Shown here piece by piece: positions 18,937 to 28,211 of a stretch of DNA of 64,000 bases (position 1 is the first letter of the stretch; every line of letters begins with the position of its first letter). The stretch is from Sphingomonas sanguinis NBRC 13937. GTDB taxonomy: Bacteria > Pseudomonadota > Alphaproteobacteria > Sphingomonadales > Sphingomonadaceae. A program made the translations under genes and the position numbers. The notes under the pieces were generated by a model. That model saw only the letters and a list, made by a program, of their open reading frames with translations, ran no database searches and was not told where the DNA came from. The DNA lies in contig NZ_BCTY01000001.1 in the NCBI RefSeq assembly GCF_001591005.1, positions 248,001 through 312,000 of the forward strand. The letters run 5' to 3'.

Positions 18937-19353
18937 ATGCAACTGCGTGAGATCCCCTACCACCTGGTGCCGCGCGAGGTGCAGATGCTCCTATGTCGCA
19001 CGCCCGCTGGGTTCCCCTCTCCGGCCCAGGACGACATGGAGGAGCCCATCGACCTGGGTGCCTGGCTCGTCGAGCAACCAGCCGCCAGTTACATCATGCG
19101 CGTCGAGGGCGGCTCGATGGTGGGGGCTGGCATCACCGACGGTGACCTGATCGTCGTCAACCGCGCCAAGCGCCCGCGCTCGGGATCCATCGTGGTGGCG
19201 CTGGTGCACGGAGACCGCACCCTCAAGCGTCTGAAGAAACTCGACGGCCGCTATTGGCTGGTCCCCGAAGCCGAGGGCTTCTCACATATCCTCGTCGACG
19301 AGTATGTCGACATATGGGGTGTGGTGGTGGGCGTGGCGCGCAGGGTCGTATGA
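18937..19353 (+). CDS. umuD: UmuD-like SOS peptidase subunit of DNA polymerase V
   Basis: A 138-residue S24 peptidase. The self-cleavage site is A24-G25 in AGFPSPA, at the position of the E. coli cleavage site, and the catalytic dyad is Ser60 (GGSM) and Lys97 (RTLKR), again at the E. coli numbers. After RecA-stimulated cleavage the protein joins UmuC to form the translesion polymerase. It has no DNA-binding domain, so it is not the prophage repressor. The stop overlaps the UmuC start by 4 nt, and a LexA box lies 35 bp upstream. Length is that of the family. Confidence 0.93.
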   Translation: MQLREIPYHLVPREVQMLLCRTPAGFPSPAQDDMEEPIDLGAWLVEQPAASYIMRVEGGSMVGAGITDGDLIVVNRAKRPRSGSIVVALVHGDRTLKRLKKLDGRYWLVPEAEGFSHILVDEYVDIWGVVVGVARRVV

Positions 19354-20618
19354 CCACCCCGATCGCCCTGATCGACTGTAATAACTACTACGTCAGCTGC
19401 GAACGGGCTTTCGACGCCAGCCTGATCGGCGTGCCGGTCATCGTCCTGTCGAACAATGACGGCTGCGCCATCGCCCGTAGCGCCGAGGCCAAGGCACTGG
19501 GGATCAAGATGGGTGATCCGCTGCACCATCTGCGCGACCTGATCCGCCAGCACGAGATCCGCGTCCGGTCTTCTAACTATGCGCTCTACGGCGATATGCA
19601 GCGCCGGGTCGTCGCGGCCTGTGAATCATTCGTGCGCGATTTTGAGATTTACTCGATCGACGAGATCTTCCTCGACCTGGCGGGTTTCGAAGACCGCGAC
19701 CTGGTCGACCATGCCCATCGGTTGCGCGACCAGGTGCTGCGCTGGACCGCGATCCCTACCTGTGTCGGCATCGCCCCGACCAAGACGCTGGCGAAGCTGG
19801 CGAACGCCACCGCCAAGAAACAGCCTGGGTTCGGCGGCGTCGCGGATCTACGCGACGATCGCCTGCGCGACGACGTCATGCACGCCTTTCCGATCGAGGA
19901 CGTTTGGGGCGTCGGCCGCGCAACCGCCATGAAGCTGACGGCGCTGGGGATCACGACAGCGGCCGCGCTGCGCGATATACCGATGAAACAGGCGCGCGGG
20001 GTCGGCACCGTCGTCTTAGAGCGCCTGGTCGCCGAGTTGCGCGGCGTCCCGTCCAACGCGATCGAGGCGGTCGAGCCCACTCGCAAGGGCATGGCCGTCA
20101 CCCGGTCGTTCGGCACGCCGGTTACCCATTTCGACGCGATGATGGGCGCGCTGTCGCAATACGCGCTGCGCGCCGGGGAAAAGCTGCGCCAACACGGCCT
20201 GGTCGCGGGCAGGCTGACCGCGTTCTTTCATACCAATCGCCACAAGCCTGACCGGCCGCAATATGCAGGTTCCAGGGCCACTACCCTCCACCCGATGACC
20301 AGCGACAGCTTGGAGCTGATCGCGGCCGCCAGGCGCTGTGCAGAGCGCGCCTGGCGGGACGGCTATGCATACACGAAGGCCGGGATCCTCCTGGACGATC
20401 TGACGATCGCCAGCGAGCGACCACGTACGCTATTCGAAGGCGACAGTGACCGGCGCGACCGATTGATGGCCGCGCTCGACCAAGTGAATGGTCGGTTCGG
20501 CAAATTGACGATCGTGACGGCTGGTCAAGGTTTCCGGCGCCAATGGCAGCTTCGATCGGATATGCGGTCACCTGCTTGGACAACTAACATTGCGGATGTG
20601 CCAATTGCCACTGCGTGA
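19350..20618 (+). CDS. umuC: UmuC-like Y-family DNA polymerase (Pol V catalytic subunit)
   Basis: A 422-residue Y-family polymerase. Catalytic acidic residues are Asp9 ([15 protein letters not shown]) and Asp104-Glu105 ([10 protein letters not shown]). The helix-hairpin-helix thumb ([17 protein letters not shown]) follows, then a little-finger domain and the C-terminal DUF4113-like tail ([34 protein letters not shown]) typical of UmuC. Start taken as the ATG overlapping the UmuD stop. Carriage by a P2-type prophage would raise mutation or damage tolerance of the lysogen during SOS. Confidence 0.95.
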   Translation: MTTPIALIDCNNYYVSCERAFDASLIGVPVIVLSNNDGCAIARSAEAKALGIKMGDPLHHLRDLIRQHEIRVRSSNYALYGDMQRRVVAACESFVRDFEIYSIDEIFLDLAGFEDRDLVDHAHRLRDQVLRWTAIPTCVGIAPTKTLAKLANATAKKQPGFGGVADLRDDRLRDDVMHAFPIEDVWGVGRATAMKLTALGITTAAALRDIPMKQARGVGTVVLERLVAELRGVPSNAIEAVEPTRKGMAVTRSFGTPVTHFDAMMGALSQYALRAGEKLRQHGLVAGRLTAFFHTNRHKPDRPQYAGSRATTLHPMTSDSLELIAAARRCAERAWRDGYAYTKAGILLDDLTIASERPRTLFEGDSDRRDRLMAALDQVNGRFGKLTIVTAGQGFRRQWQLRSDMRSPAWTTNIADVPIATA

Positions 20619-20814
20619 ACAAGAAACATTCAACCTTTTTCGTTATTTACAATCATAATACATGAGAAATTCGTCGCTAAAATGTTGATTATTAGCCTTC
20701 TATTGTTTGCATTAGTTATACATTGATGACCAATTAAGCTATGTAATCAAATTCCGATTTATCTTTTTGATTTAGTTCGATCGAGATTTAACAAATCCAT
20801 ATTCATGAAAAATC

Positions 20815-21546
20815 TCAATCCCGATGCCAGGGATCAAACATAGAAAATAACTTCTTCCACCTTTCGGTTAGCTGACGCAGCGTCGTTAATGATTCAACTC
20901 GTAGATTGTATTCAACCATTTTACCCTTGAAGGTAGCTGTATAAGTTGCTCCGTTCCCATCAAATTGAATATCACCGTCGATAAAAAAATTTATTCCATC
21001 TCCATTAATTCTATAATTATCTGTAGTAATTGACGACTTTAATACGTGCTTGTCGATTTTGTTACTAGTCGAACCAAACTCTCCTGGATGAGCTGCAGAC
21101 GTGCGGGCACCGGAAATTGTAGGAAATGCCCTTTTAAATGATTCTACTATCCTCCCTTGTTCGCTACGATCTATAGCTACAGCAACGCTCTGACATTGTG
21201 CAATATTATTACTAAGACTTTGCATAACCTCCTGATAGCCATACGCAGCAAGCGCACCAGATCGAACCGCTATCCTTGCCCATCCATCATATCTATTTTG
21301 CTGCTCACGGTATTTACTCCACGCGCTCGCGTCATTTATGTAGCCATCTGGGCCGACCTGATCATATTCAGCGATATCTTTTTTCCTATCGTGATAAAGT
21401 TTATCAATAATGCTGTTACAGGTCAGCGTTAAGTCTAAACAAGAAGCAAACTCTTTAGTTAAACTTTCTAAACTGTAAATATTTCTAGAAATAATATTCA
21501 ATTTTTCTCTATCTTCAACATTGACTTTGCTATGATCGAGTTGCAT
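20815..21546 (-). CDS. AT-rich orphan cargo gene, unknown function
   Basis: A 243-residue soluble protein with no recognised domain. The N-terminal half is helical (LNIISRNIYSLESLTKEFAS, YREQQNRYDGWARIAVRSGA); the C-terminal half is strand-rich (YRINGDGINFFIDGDIQFDG). Base composition is far lower in GC than the neighbours (codons such as AAT, ATA and TTA dominate), and it is flanked by AT-rich non-coding DNA on both sides. It lies alone, opposite in direction to umuDC, between umuC and the portal gene. These are the signs of a recently acquired moron, often anti-phage in other P2-type phages, but no function is visible. Confidence 0.75.
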   Translation of the reverse strand: MQLDHSKVNVEDREKLNIISRNIYSLESLTKEFASCLDLTLTCNSIIDKLYHDRKKDIAEYDQVGPDGYINDASAWSKYREQQNRYDGWARIAVRSGALAAYGYQEVMQSLSNNIAQCQSVAVAIDRSEQGRIVESFKRAFPTISGARTSAAHPGEFGSTSNKIDKHVLKSSITTDNYRINGDGINFFIDGDIQFDGNGATYTATFKGKMVEYNLRVESLTTLRQLTERWKKLFSMFDPWHRD

Positions 21547-21690
21547 GAATTTAACCCTTTCCTGATTCGCATCATATATATCATAGCATCATACTATGCA
21601 TTCATGTAACTGGGTAAATGTGAGTGAAATTTTGCAATTAACAAAGCATAATACGCATATTTTAATTCATCAAATAGATAATTATTAGTC

Positions 21691-22710
21691 TTAAAGAATT
21701 TCAACACTCTCAATTGATCTTCTGGTGACGACTACATTTAATAACACCTCATCATTAATCCGCAGGAACTTCGACAGCAGCGGTATAATCTCCAGCATCC
21801 AGAACATGCCGGTCGCATCCTTCGGGCTTCCGAACGAGGATCCCTGCGCAGGCACGATGCCAAGCAGCTGGGGCGGTACCCGGTGCGCCGCCAGGACGTC
21901 GTCCCGGGTCGCATTCTTAATGTCCATAAAAACGTCCTTGGCGCCCTGCTCGGCAACCGGGATGATCTTCAGGCTCCCCTCCTTTCCCGCCGGCGCGTGG
22001 ACGAACAAATTGCGGAAATTGCCCGGCCCCTTCGACGCGTGCAGCGCTGCGCGCAGCTTCTTGGTGTCCCGCTCATCGATATCGCCAGTCGCATAGAGGA
22101 TATACCCAGCATGGCTGCCGTTCAAATAATAGCGGCGCCGGAACAGCGTTGCCGCCTCGTTCAGGAGCGCCGCCTGGATCGCCGAGATATATTCGGGCGA
22201 TCCATAGATCTCCTGGTTGATATCGGGCTGCATGATCTGGATCACCGCCCCGGCCGGATATTCGACCTCCGGCGATCCGCCGGGCACGTACCAGAACACC
22301 CCGGGCTTCACCCCGCGCCGCATGTATTTGGCGGGGAGATAGTCCAGACGGACCAGCCCCCCGAACCGGTTGGCGATCTTAAGCAGATAGCATTCGCCAA
22401 ACACTAGGAAGTCCTGGACGATCCGCTCGACCACTGCGCTCGACAAATACGGCGTCGCCGCCAGCTCGGAGACGACGATATTGCGCTTGAGCAGGATCGC
22501 GCTGCTATGATGCGGCGATGCGTTGAACGACCGCGCCAAGCCGTCGCGGGATAGCGGCGGCTCGTACCACCGATCGTTGCGATACACCTGCATGACCGTA
22601 TCGAGCAGGGTGCGCCGGTCCAGGACCGACTCCGGGTCGCCAAACGTGAACGCCTCGACGCCCCGCTGTTCTGCGACCGCCACGGCAGTGGTGGCGTCGG
22701 AGATAGCCAT
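21691..22710 (-). CDS. Q: P2 gpQ-like portal protein
   Basis: A 339-residue capsid portal of the P2/PBSX type: VYRNDRWYEPPLSRDGLARS, then LLKRNIVVSELAATPYLSS, FGECYLLKIANRFGGLVRL and the C-terminal HRVPPQLLGIVPAQGSSFGS block. It forms the dodecameric ring through which DNA enters the head. An in-frame ATG at 22743 would add 11 residues, and frame open to 22860 is probably a shadow. Oriented leftward with the terminase gene, as in P2. Confidence 0.92.
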   Translation of the reverse strand: MAISDATTAVAVAEQRGVEAFTFGDPESVLDRRTLLDTVMQVYRNDRWYEPPLSRDGLARSFNASPHHSSAILLKRNIVVSELAATPYLSSAVVERIVQDFLVFGECYLLKIANRFGGLVRLDYLPAKYMRRGVKPGVFWYVPGGSPEVEYPAGAVIQIMQPDINQEIYGSPEYISAIQAALLNEAATLFRRRYYLNGSHAGYILYATGDIDERDTKKLRAALHASKGPGNFRNLFVHAPAGKEGSLKIIPVAEQGAKDVFMDIKNATRDDVLAAHRVPPQLLGIVPAQGSSFGSPKDATGMFWMLEIIPLLSKFLRINDEVLLNVVVTRRSIESVEIL

Positions 22711-24589
22711 ATGGCCCGCCGAACTCGTCTCCGAAGCCGTCATACGACGGGGCCTGGTCTTCTTCGTCACCGATAACCTCCATGCGCGTCTTGGGTCGCG
22801 ACTGACCGTCGAGCGGTTCATTGATGAAAATATGCATCGCGGCCCACGCGACGTCGGCATGGCCGGTGTCGTCTGCGCGGCTGGCCTTGAACGTGATCGC
22901 CTTGCCCGACTGCGTCAGAGCCTTCTTGATCGACAGGAACGCCGATTGCAGGTCGGTCCAGCCACCGTCGAACTCGACGCGGCCGCGCGAGATCGTGTGC
23001 TGCGCCTTCATGACCATCTGGGTCTTCGCCTCGAGCGAATACTGGATCTTCACGACGCCGCGGTGTCGATCGTTCAGGATCTGATAGACGCCCGCGCCCA
23101 CCCCGGACGCATCGACCCCGACATAGGTGCAGTTGTAGCGCTTGAGCCGGGCCAGGATAAATTCCACCTGCTCCTGGAAATCGGCGCCGCGCAGCTGATG
23201 CTTTTCGAGCAGCCGGAACTTGCCGTCCGGCCCGTCAGGCGGGAGCGCGATGACCAGCGCGGCATTATCGCCGTCCGTGCTCTCCTGCGGATCATAGCCC
23301 GCCCACACCTCCCGATTGCCGACCGGGCGGTCGGACAACAGGTTGACGTCGCGCCAGTCGACATCCGCGTCGACCGTGCAGCGTTGCAGCTCGTTGAATT
23401 TAAACGCGGACAGGCTGTCGTCGACAAACTGGCACCCGTACAGGTTCGCATATTCGTCCGGCGCGTTCTCGTCCCTCACCTCCGCCAGGTCGAACAGGTC
23501 GCAACCCTGCTGCGCCGCATCCTCCAGCGTCAGCATGTGGCGCCAGATCCGATCGGCGCCGAGGTGACCCGATTTCAGCGTCTCATAACTGACGTCGATC
23601 GCGACCTGGACCTCTTTCTTGCGACGCCGGTTGAACGCCGCGCCGGTCCACAGCGAATAGGCCTGGTGCGCCACCGTCGACGGCGTCGACAGATAGGTCT
23701 TACGCCAGTGCTTGTGGCTGGCCATAGCCTTGGCGACCTTGTTCAGCTCGTCGAAACCGAACGTCCAGAAGAACTCGTCGAAATAGAAATTGCCGGTATA
23801 GCCCTGCGCCGTGCGCGCATTGGTGCCGAGGAAAATCAGCTCGGCAGTCGGCTTGTCCTCGGGCAGGCCCTCCGCCGATACGACGATCGGATCGCCCTTC
23901 AGCTTGACGCCCACGCGCGCGGCAAACTGAATGATGTATTTCTTGAAGACGTGCGCCTGATTTTTCGACGCGGATAGGAATATCTGGTTACCGCCGCCCT
24001 TCAACGCATCGAGCAAGGCTTCCCGCGCGAAATAAAAGGTCGCGCCGATCTGGCGGGACTTGAGGACCATGCGGGTTCGCTGATCGCGGTTCTCCCACCA
24101 CAACTCGTTATATTCAAAATTCTCCTTGTGAAAAATCTCCTCCAGCCGCGCGATCTGTTCGGCTGTGAAGTGGTTCGGTGGATCCTTGGCCTTGCGCTCA
24201 CCGGCATTGCGATTGGCGACCTTCTCATTGAGGTCGCCTTCATGGCCGCCCGGTGCCTGGTAACGTCGCACCCGCGCACCCGCCACGACCTGGCGCATCA
24301 GCAGGTCGATTTCCTTGAAATCGCCGCCTGTCTTGTGGTCCTTCGCGATCAGCGTGTTGAGGCGACATTCCAGCGCGTCCTCGATCTTGGACAGCGATGG
24401 CGCCTCGTCCCAGCGGTCACGATCTTTCCAGCTTTGGACGGTCGCACGCTTCAGCCCCAGATCGTCCGCGATCTGGGTGACCCCCCACCCCCGCCAATAC
24501 AGGCTGCGCGCCTGGCGCTTTGCGTCGACGGGGATCGGCATCGTCGATGCCGGAAGCGGCATGCCGTGATCGGGTGGGAGCTTGTCCAT
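22505..24589 (-). CDS. P: P2 gpP-like terminase large subunit
   Basis: A 694-residue terminase. The first 60 residues hold a helix-turn-helix (GWGVTQIADDLGLKRATVQ) that likely binds DNA or the small subunit. The ATPase domain follows with VLKSRQIGATFYFAREAL and FYFDEFFWTFGFDEL (Walker B-like), then the nuclease domain with AGYDPQESTDGDNAALVIAL. The last 70 residues after GDEFGGPYGYLRR are arginine-rich and run about 200 bp into the portal gene in another frame, which is unusual. The stop that would be expected near 22700 is missing. Confidence 0.93.
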   Translation of the reverse strand: MDKLPPDHGMPLPASTMPIPVDAKRQARSLYWRGWGVTQIADDLGLKRATVQSWKDRDRWDEAPSLSKIEDALECRLNTLIAKDHKTGGDFKEIDLLMRQVVAGARVRRYQAPGGHEGDLNEKVANRNAGERKAKDPPNHFTAEQIARLEEIFHKENFEYNELWWENRDQRTRMVLKSRQIGATFYFAREALLDALKGGGNQIFLSASKNQAHVFKKYIIQFAARVGVKLKGDPIVVSAEGLPEDKPTAELIFLGTNARTAQGYTGNFYFDEFFWTFGFDELNKVAKAMASHKHWRKTYLSTPSTVAHQAYSLWTGAAFNRRRKKEVQVAIDVSYETLKSGHLGADRIWRHMLTLEDAAQQGCDLFDLAEVRDENAPDEYANLYGCQFVDDSLSAFKFNELQRCTVDADVDWRDVNLLSDRPVGNREVWAGYDPQESTDGDNAALVIALPPDGPDGKFRLLEKHQLRGADFQEQVEFILARLKRYNCTYVGVDASGVGAGVYQILNDRHRGVVKIQYSLEAKTQMVMKAQHTISRGRVEFDGGWTDLQSAFLSIKKALTQSGKAITFKASRADDTGHADVAWAAMHIFINEPLDGQSRPKTRMEVIGDEEDQAPSYDGFGDEFGGPYGYLRRHHCRGGRRTAGRRGVHVWRPGVGPGPAHPARYGHAGVSQRSVVRAAAIPRRLGAVVQRIAAS

Positions 24590-24632
24590 CGAGGGGGACG
24601 GTAACCACCGCCCGTCCCTCCCTGCGCCCTCT

Positions 24633-24663
24633 CGCTCTTGTAGAGACCGTCTCTACAAGAGCG
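24633..24663. promoter_or_regulatory. Late-promoter palindrome 1, between divergent P and O
   Basis: A perfect 31-bp palindrome centred at 24648, with inner half-site CTTGTAGAGAC. The centre lies 59 nt from the P start codon and 114 nt from the O start codon. The same half-site occurs at three other gene starts. In P2 the divergent P and O promoters are activated by Ogr from a shared region, so I read this as a two-way activator site. Confidence 0.72.
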
Positions 24664-24761
24664 CCGCGTTGCGCGCCCGCGCCCCTTGGCCCCTGTTCAC
24701 CTGGTCAAAACGGCCCTGCCCGGCCGTTCGCCCGAACCGACCGCCAAGGACCCGACCGATC

Positions 24762-25628
24762 ATGGCCAAGACCCCTTTTTTCTGTATCGCCGTCGAAGGT
24801 GCGACCGCGACCGATGACCGCGTCATCACCCGCGACATGATCGACCAGTCGGCAGCCGACTATAACACCGGCACTTATACGGCGCGCATCAACTGCGAAC
24901 ATATCCGGGGCTTCAGCCCCGAAGGTCCGTTCAACGCCTATGGCTCGGTCGTCGCGTTGAAGGCGGAGGACCGCGAGATCACGATCGGCGGGGTAAAGCA
25001 GGTCCGCCGCGCCCTGTTCGCGCAATTCGACGCCAACGATCAGATGGTCGCCACCGTCAAGGCCGATCAGAAAATCTTCACCTCGTCCGAGTTTCAACCC
25101 AACTTCGCCAAGACCGGCCGGTTCGGTCTCGTCGGTGTCGCGATCACCGACAACCCCGCATCGCTCGGGACCGACGCGCTGAAATTCTCCGCTTTCAAGC
25201 CGATGTGGGATTCCCGCAAGTCCGACCCGTCAAACTTCTTTGGCGCTGCCGAGGAAAACCTGTTCTCGATCCAGCCGCCCGCCGTCATCATTCAAGAGGA
25301 TGCGGCCGCAGCCGGGGCCTTTGCCGCCATGGCGTCGTTCTTCAGCCGTTGGACCGGTGGCAACCCCGCCCCCACCCCACCCGCGCCACCCGCCCCTCCG
25401 GCGACGACGTCGAACCCGCCCGCGAACGACAATTTCTCGCAGGTGATCGAAGGCCTGGGACTGGTGAACGCCAGCATCACTGCGCTCAGCGCGAAGGTCG
25501 AGCGCGATGTCTCGACCATCCGTGGCGAGGTCACCTCGCTGACCCAGCGCCTTGAAACCGAGCCGAGCGGCAACTTCACGCGCGATCCGGCCACGGGCGG
25601 CAACGCCACCATCCTGACCGATTGCTGA
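24762..25628 (+). CDS. O: P2 gpO-like capsid scaffold and protease
   Basis: A 288-residue protein. The N-terminal domain (DRVITRDMIDQSAADYNTG, RINCEHIRGFSPEGPFNAYG, EFQPNFAKTGRFGLVGVAIT) matches P2-type scaffolding serine proteases that shape the procapsid and then cleave the capsid proteins. A proline-rich linker (PTPPAPPAPPATTSNPP) and a helical scaffold tail follow. Start at ATG 24762 with CAAGGA upstream; longer reading frame upstream is over the palindrome and not coding. First gene of the rightward head operon. Confidence 0.92.
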   Translation: MAKTPFFCIAVEGATATDDRVITRDMIDQSAADYNTGTYTARINCEHIRGFSPEGPFNAYGSVVALKAEDREITIGGVKQVRRALFAQFDANDQMVATVKADQKIFTSSEFQPNFAKTGRFGLVGVAITDNPASLGTDALKFSAFKPMWDSRKSDPSNFFGAAEENLFSIQPPAVIIQEDAAAAGAFAAMASFFSRWTGGNPAPTPPAPPAPPATTSNPPANDNFSQVIEGLGLVNASITALSAKVERDVSTIRGEVTSLTQRLETEPSGNFTRDPATGGNATILTDC

Positions 25629-25671
25629 TCGGCCCCGCCCTCCCCGCCGTAAAGAACAGGACCCGCCTCCC

Positions 25672-26769
25672 ATGAAGAACACCACCCGCGTCGCATTCAA
25701 CACGATGCTTGGCCAGATCGCGACCATCAATGGCGTCGAGGTCGACGTCGTCCGTGGCGAGAAGCAATTCTCCGTCGCGCCCGTGGTCGAACAGAAGCTG
25801 GAAGAGGTTATCCAGCAGTCGAGCGAATTCCTCGGCAGGATCAACATCATCCCGGTCGATGCGCAGGAAGGCGCGAAGGTCGGCATGGGCGTCACCCGCC
25901 CGATCGCCAGCCGCACGCTGACCAACAGCGGGACCGGCGTCCGCCGCAAGCCGATCGACCCGACCGACACCAGCGACCGGGGCCGCTATTTCTGCGCGCA
26001 GACCAATTCCGACACCGCCATCAAATATGGCAAGCTGGACATGTGGGCCCACAAGCCCGAATTCCAGACGCTGTATCGCAATTCGATCGTCGCGCAGCAG
26101 GGCCGCGACCGGATCATGATCGGCTGGAACGGCGTCGCGCGGGCGGACAACACCGACATCGTCGCCTTCCCGCTGCTCCAGGACGTCCATTTCGGCTGGC
26201 TCTACAAGATCCGCTATTACGCGCCGATGCGCCACATGGCGGGCGGCGCGCTGACCCCGGCGACCCGCGACGCCACGACCGGCCGCGTGACGGCGGGTGG
26301 CAAGATCTATGTCGCACTCGGCGTAGTCGGTGTCGAGGTTGACTATACGAACATCGATGCGCTGGTCACCGACGCGATCGAGAACATGGATGAATGGCAT
26401 CGCGACGACACCGACCTAGTCGTGATCGTCGGGCGCGATTTGGTATCGGATCGCTTCCTGAACGTCATCAACGCGGCCGGTGACCGTGCAACCGAGATGG
26501 AGGCGCGCAACCGCATCCTGACGCTGCCCAAGCAGGTCGGCGGCAAGACGGCCGTGCTGGTCCCGTTCTTCCCCGCCAATGCCATCCTGGTCACCAAGCT
26601 CGAGAACCTGTCGATCTACGTCCAGAACGGGTCGCGCCGTCGCACGATCCGCGAAGAGCCGGAGTTCGACCAGGTCGCCGATTATCAGTCGGTGAACGAG
26701 AGCTATGTGGTCGAGGACTATGGCTGCGCCGTCCTGATCGAGAACATCGAGCAGAAGAAGAAGGCCTAA
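25672..26769 (+). CDS. N: P2 gpN-like major capsid protein
   Basis: A 365-residue major head protein. Typical P2 features are the N-terminal KNTTRVAFNTMLGQIATING, the SSEFLGRINIIPVDAQEG segment, DMWAHKPEFQTLYRNSIVAQ and the C-terminal RRTIREEPEFDQVADYQSVN block ending in ESYVVEDYG. It lies 43 bases after the scaffold gene with GGACCC-type upstream sequence. It forms the icosahedral shell after scaffold protease processing. Confidence 0.95.
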   Translation: MKNTTRVAFNTMLGQIATINGVEVDVVRGEKQFSVAPVVEQKLEEVIQQSSEFLGRINIIPVDAQEGAKVGMGVTRPIASRTLTNSGTGVRRKPIDPTDTSDRGRYFCAQTNSDTAIKYGKLDMWAHKPEFQTLYRNSIVAQQGRDRIMIGWNGVARADNTDIVAFPLLQDVHFGWLYKIRYYAPMRHMAGGALTPATRDATTGRVTAGGKIYVALGVVGVEVDYTNIDALVTDAIENMDEWHRDDTDLVVIVGRDLVSDRFLNVINAAGDRATEMEARNRILTLPKQVGGKTAVLVPFFPANAILVTKLENLSIYVQNGSRRRTIREEPEFDQVADYQSVNESYVVEDYGCAVLIENIEQKKKA

Positions 26770-26816
26770 CCGCCCTCTCTGCTTCCCCCCTGTAGCCCGC
26801 CACCCAGGACACGCCC

Positions 26817-27716
26817 ATGAGCCTCGCTCGCCAGACCCGCGACCACGTCATGTCGCTCATCGCCGCAGCCGGTGCGTCCGTTCCTGACGGTGGCGGGCTC
26901 ACCCCTGCCCACTTCCGGCCGGAAACCCTGGCCTACACGCCCGCCATCGAGGTCGCTGCAAAGCAGATCATGCTTCGCCTGACCCATGATCTGCGCCGCC
27001 TGAAGGACATCAAGTCGGTCGCCAATAAGATCGTCGCCAAGCGCCAGATGATCCCCGAATATCTGTCCTGGATCGAAGGAGAACTGGCGGCTGGTGAGGC
27101 GGTGGAGCGCGGCAAGCTGGCCACTTCGCTCGCTAGCGAAATCCTGCCGACGGTGATGGTATGGGCGATCGATACCGCACAATGGCCGCTGGCGCTGCGC
27201 CTGGCGGCGCACGTCCTGCGCCACGACGTGGCGCTCCCCGCCCGCTACGAACGCGACGCCCCGACCCTGATCCTCGAAGAGATTGCCGAGGCCGCGATCC
27301 GCGACCAGGTCAAGGGCGTCCCCTTCCCCCTCGACGTCCTGCGCCAGGTCGAGGACCTGGTCGACGGCATCGACATGCACGACCAGCCCCGCGCCAAGAT
27401 GGTCAAGGCCATCGGCGCCGAGCTGGTCCGCGCGTGCGAGGCGCTGCCCGAAGGATCCACCGATCGCGCTGCCGGTGCCACCGCCGCCATCGAGCGCCTG
27501 CGCCAGGCGGTCGAGCTGGATCCGCGTATCGGCGTCAAGTCCGTCATCCAGCGGCTCGAAAAGTCGCTGCCCAAGCCTTCGACCGAGAGCCTTTCCATCC
27601 CGACCGGCGTCGGCGGGACCGACGCTCATCATGCCGCCCCGGCGGTCAACGCGGTCTCGGTCGAGTCCACGCCCGCGAAGGATGTGAACGACGCCACCCA
27701 ACCCCAGGAGCCGTAA
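26817..27716 (+). CDS. M: P2 gpM-like terminase small subunit (endonuclease)
   Basis: A 299-residue protein longer than P2 gpM. The core LMLRLTHDLRRLKDIKSVAN-like region, IPEYLSWIEGELAAG and ILPTVMVWAIDTAQWPLALR match the P2 small terminase, which binds cos and cooperates with gpP. The C-terminal tail after residue 240 is low complexity (ESTPAKDVNDATQPQEP). It overlaps no neighbour but is one base from the next gene. Confidence 0.9.
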   Translation: MSLARQTRDHVMSLIAAAGASVPDGGGLTPAHFRPETLAYTPAIEVAAKQIMLRLTHDLRRLKDIKSVANKIVAKRQMIPEYLSWIEGELAAGEAVERGKLATSLASEILPTVMVWAIDTAQWPLALRLAAHVLRHDVALPARYERDAPTLILEEIAEAAIRDQVKGVPFPLDVLRQVEDLVDGIDMHDQPRAKMVKAIGAELVRACEALPEGSTDRAAGATAAIERLRQAVELDPRIGVKSVIQRLEKSLPKPSTESLSIPTGVGGTDAHHAAPAVNAVSVESTPAKDVNDATQPQEP

Positions 27717-27717
27717 T

Positions 27718-28098
27718 ATGCGTATGACCCGGATTACCCTTCTGCTTGCCGCCTTCGTCGCCGTGCCGCTCACCGCCTGCGGCCCCACGCCGCAGGAACG
27801 ATGCGCGGGCGCCAAGGACGTGGTGACCTGTACCGCCGTCGTCAACTCGGGCGGTGATGTTAAGGACTATCTGGTCGGTGGCCTGGCGGGTGCCGCGCTG
27901 GCGTCGCAGCTGTCCGGCGGGTCCGCACGCCCGACCGTGATCCACCACGCCCCCCGCTACGACTATCGCAGCGCCGCCTATTACGGCCCGTCGCGCACCC
28001 GGACGGTCACGACCAAGACCCGTCGCAGCCTGTTCGGCGGGGGCACCGTCACCCGCACCACCACCAGCTACCGACCGAGCCACCGCTCGCGTCGCTGA
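27718..28098 (+). CDS. Small lipoprotein in the capsid operon, unknown role
   Basis: A 126-residue protein with a signal peptide and lipobox (LLLAAFVAVPLTAC), a second Cys pair, a short hydrophobic glycine-rich stretch (YLVGGLAGAALASQLSGGS) and a basic Ser/Arg/Thr-rich tail (RTTTSYRPSHRSRR). Its start is two bases from the M stop, so it is in the head operon. P2 has no such gene at this position. A lipoprotein expressed with head genes could act in superinfection exclusion or membrane disturbance, but that is a guess. Confidence 0.7.
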   Translation: MRMTRITLLLAAFVAVPLTACGPTPQERCAGAKDVVTCTAVVNSGGDVKDYLVGGLAGAALASQLSGGSARPTVIHHAPRYDYRSAAYYGPSRTRTVTTKTRRSLFGGGTVTRTTTSYRPSHRSRR

Positions 28099-28107
28099 CC
28101 CGCTCGC

Positions 28108-28123
28108 CCCCCGGCGCCGGGGG
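28108..28123. other. GC-rich 16-bp palindrome after the lipoprotein gene
   Basis: CCCCCGGCGCCGGGGG, beginning 9 bases after the stop. It could form a cruciform or RNA hairpin, but no T tract follows and the head operon must be transcribed through it, so it is at most an attenuator or processing site. Confidence 0.35.
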
Positions 28124-28211
28124 CGGATCGCGCGTGGCGAGAGGGGTCTTCGGACCTGAGGGCCGCCACGGACCCGATCCCCACCCCTGGATCTCCCAAG
28201 AAAGCCCGCCC

